Shown here: positions 62,345-64,000 of the stretch, one piece after another
How positions within the stretch are numbered: the first letter of the stretch is position 1
Layout: every line of letters starts with the position of its first letter
Assembly (NCBI GenBank): GCA_028292485.1
Contig: JAQGMG010000016.1
Coordinates: forward strand, 37,944 to 101,943
Length of the DNA stretch: 64,000 bases
Direction: 5' to 3'
DNA from: Rhodocyclales bacterium
GTDB lineage: Bacteria > Pseudomonadota > Gammaproteobacteria > Burkholderiales > Rhodocyclaceae
Program-made: the position numbers and the translations under genes
Notes under the pieces: generated by a model
What the model saw: the letters and a program-made list of their open reading frames with translations, nothing else
Database searches by the model: none
What the model was told of the DNA's origin: nothing

Positions 62345-63739
62345 ATGTCTGCAAGTCTGGCTACGGTCTCCTACCTCGGAGCAACCATTCTTTTCATCCT
62401 GTGTCTGGGTGGTCTGTCCAACCAGGAAACCGCGCGTCGCGGCAACCTCTACGGCATGATCGGCATGACCATCGCCGTGCTGGCCACCGTCTTCGGCCCG
62501 CGCGTCGCGTCAATGGGGCTGCCCTGGATCATCGGCGCCATGGTCGTCGGTGGCGCGATGGGTCTGTACCTGGCGCGTGTCGTCAAGATGACGCAAATGC
62601 CGGAACTGGTCGCCTTCATGCACAGCCTGGTCGGTCTCGCTGCGTGCCTCGTCGGCTTCGCGAGCTACATCGATACCTCGATCAGCTTTAGCGGTGCAGA
62701 AAAGGCCATTCACGAAATCGAGATTTACGTCGGCATCCTCATCGGTGCAGTCACCTTCTCGGGCTCGGTGATCGCCTTCGGCAAGCTGTCGGGACGCATT
62801 CGCAGCGCGCCGGTGTCGTTCGCGGGCCAGCATCTGCTCAACCTTGCGATCGGCATCGCGATGATCGGCTTTGGCATCTGGTTCTTCATGGCCGATCCGA
62901 GTGAGCACTACTGGCTGCCGTATGTCGTCATGACGGCACTCGCGTTCCTGCTGGGCTTCCTGATCATCATCCCCATCGGCGGTGCGGACATGCCGGTGGT
63001 GATCTCGATGCTCAACAGCTACTCGGGGTGGGCCGCGGCCGGCATCGGCTTTTCGCTGAACAATCCGATGCTGATCATCTCCGGATCGCTGGTTGGCTCC
63101 TCCGGTGCGATCCTGTCGTACATCATGTGCCGCGCGATGAACCGCTCCTTCTTCAGCGTGATCCTCGGCGGGTTCGGCGCCGAAGGCGGCACCGTGGTTG
63201 CCGGCAGCGAGCAGAAACAGGTGAAGTCCGGCTCGGCCGATGACGTGGCATTCATGCTCGGCAATGCTGATTCGGTGATCATCGTGCCGGGCTCTGGACT
63301 GGCCGTGGCGCGCGCGCAGCACGCGGTCAAGGAAATGGCCAACGCGCTGCGCGAGAAGGGCATCAACGTGCGCTACGCGATTCATCCGGTGGCGGGGCGC
63401 ATGCCCGGTCACATGAACGTGCTGCTTGCCGAAGCCGAGGTGCCGTACGACCAGGTGTTCGAGATGGAGGACATCAACGGCGACTTCGGCTCGACCGACG
63501 TGGTGCTGGTGCTCGGGGCCAACGACGTCGTCAACCCGCTGGCCGAGGTGAAGGGCAGCCCGATCTACGGCATGCCGATCCTCGAGGCGCACAACGCGCG
63601 CACGGTGATCGTCAACAAGCGCTCGATGGCTGCCGGCTATGCCGGTCTCGACAATCCGCTGTTCTACATGGATAAGACCATGATGGTGTTCGGCGACGCG
63701 AAGAAGGTCGTCGAGGACATCGTGAAGGCGCTGGAGTAG
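62345..63739 (+). CDS. pntB: NAD(P) transhydrogenase subunit beta
   Basis: A 464-residue partner of PntA. The first 270 residues form the multi-helix membrane domain II ('IGGADMPVVISMLNSYSGWAAAGIGF' is the conserved proton-channel region, segment MPVVISMLNSYSGWA). The C-terminal domain III binds NADP(H): 'VIIVPGSGLAVARAQHAV', 'YAIHPVAGRMPGHMNVLLAEA', 'DVVLVLGANDVVNP' and 'IVNKRSMAAGYAGLDNPLF'. Length equals the usual 460-465. An AAGGAAA lies before the ATG. A repeat-rich region follows. Confidence 0.96.
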   Translation: MSASLATVSYLGATILFILCLGGLSNQETARRGNLYGMIGMTIAVLATVFGPRVASMGLPWIIGAMVVGGAMGLYLARVVKMTQMPELVAFMHSLVGLAACLVGFASYIDTSISFSGAEKAIHEIEIYVGILIGAVTFSGSVIAFGKLSGRIRSAPVSFAGQHLLNLAIGIAMIGFGIWFFMADPSEHYWLPYVVMTALAFLLGFLIIIPIGGADMPVVISMLNSYSGWAAAGIGFSLNNPMLIISGSLVGSSGAILSYIMCRAMNRSFFSVILGGFGAEGGTVVAGSEQKQVKSGSADDVAFMLGNADSVIIVPGSGLAVARAQHAVKEMANALREKGINVRYAIHPVAGRMPGHMNVLLAEAEVPYDQVFEMEDINGDFGSTDVVLVLGANDVVNPLAEVKGSPIYGMPILEAHNARTVIVNKRSMAAGYAGLDNPLFYMDKTMMVFGDAKKVVEDIVKALE

Positions 63740-63744
63740 GTGTT

Positions 63745-63962
63745 CGATCGGGATTTTGCGCTTAACGCCCTCACCCCGACCCTTCCCCCGCATGCGCTGA
63801 GAGGGCGCACGTCGCTCGAGCGGAAGCCACTGGCGCCGCAACGCGCAGACACGGACCGTCGCTCACCGGAGGCAACCTCTCCGGGACCGGAGAGGGTCAA
63901 AGCGCCGTCGCTCGCCATCGGTATCCGTCTCCCGGTGGGAGAGTGTGCCCGGCAGGGCGGGT
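63745..63962. repeat. CCCTCACCC / GGGAGAG-type intergenic repeat after pntB
   Basis: The stretch carries GCCCTCACCCCGACCCTTCC near its start, then CTCTCCGGGACCGGAGAG, and CTCCCGGTGGGAGAG with GGGCGGGTGAG near its end. The opening CCCTCACCC and closing GGGTGAG are inverse. This is the look of a widespread proteobacterial intergenic element that folds into nested hairpins. I cannot tell its exact borders. The window ends 38 bases later. Confidence 0.55.
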
Positions 63963-64000
63963 GAGCGAATAGCCAGGTAAACCCAATGTCCGGCCCCCTA

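Noticed and set aside
62510-63841. 443-residue minus-strand ORF opposite pntB
   Set aside because: It is antisense to a textbook pntB, is rich in His, Arg and Asp as is usual for high-GC shadow frames, and has no recognisable domain.

Overview
The window is a chromosomal segment of a Gram-negative bacterium, most likely a betaproteobacterium of the order Burkholderiales or a close relative. The reasons are a high-GC base composition (about 60% in the lines I counted by hand), the gene order mdh / GntR regulator / sdhCDAB-sdhE / gltA / sucAB / lpdA / zapE, an AcnB-type aconitase, and lipid A genes (msbA, an lpxO-like hydroxylase). No genus can be named from the sequence alone. There is no phage, insertion sequence, CRISPR array, rRNA or tRNA that I can recognise.

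Layout. 1-3.8 kb: a DUF3185-like fragment, yejK and a bifunctional penicillin-binding protein. 4-7 kb: a flippase-like membrane protein, an MFS transporter and a carboxylesterase. 7-11 kb: an ABC-F ATPase, a Phd/VapC toxin-antitoxin pair and cbpAM. 11-16.6 kb: pssA, an RluA-type pseudouridine synthase overlapping an MFS transporter, trhO, a 48-residue ORF missed by the ORF track and an AI-2E/PerM-like permease. 16.8-23.3 kb: a HAMP-GGDEF-EAL protein, an OmpA-like lipoprotein, a two-gene chromate transporter, a LamG lipoprotein with a Ser/Ala repeat linker and a small unknown protein.

23.4-42 kb is a TCA-cycle block. acnB, a CitE-like lyase and mdh lie on the minus strand. A GntR/UTRA regulator, sdhCDAB, sdhE, gltA, sucA, sucB, lpdA and zapE lie on the plus strand. 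A 26-bp perfect palindrome between mdh and the regulator is the obvious candidate operator. A lower-GC pair encoding a Tae4-type type VI amidase effector and its Tai4 immunity protein sits between lpdA and zapE, with no secretion apparatus in view.

42-64 kb: an oxidoreductase, a secretin-like protein, an acyltransferase overlapping a cytosine-deaminase-like enzyme, msbA, a tyrosine phosphatase, an orphan GspE-type ATPase, lpxO, a DinG/YoaA helicase, a DUF805 protein, a GAF sensor kinase whose H-box histidine reads tyrosine, a secreted two-domain hydrolase, a pyrophosphate-dependent phosphofructokinase, corA and pntAB.

Short dispersed repeats mark many gene ends. One family has GTCATTCCCGC...GCGGGAATGAC ends and another has TAGGGTG...CACCCTA ends. 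Several hairpins with T-runs act as likely terminators. The candidates most worth a second look are the Tae4/Tai4 insertion, the tyrosine-for-histidine kinase, the palindrome at the TCA regulator, the mini-ORF with an ideal Shine-Dalgarno sequence inside a terminator, and the tandem hydrolase with a degenerate first domain.
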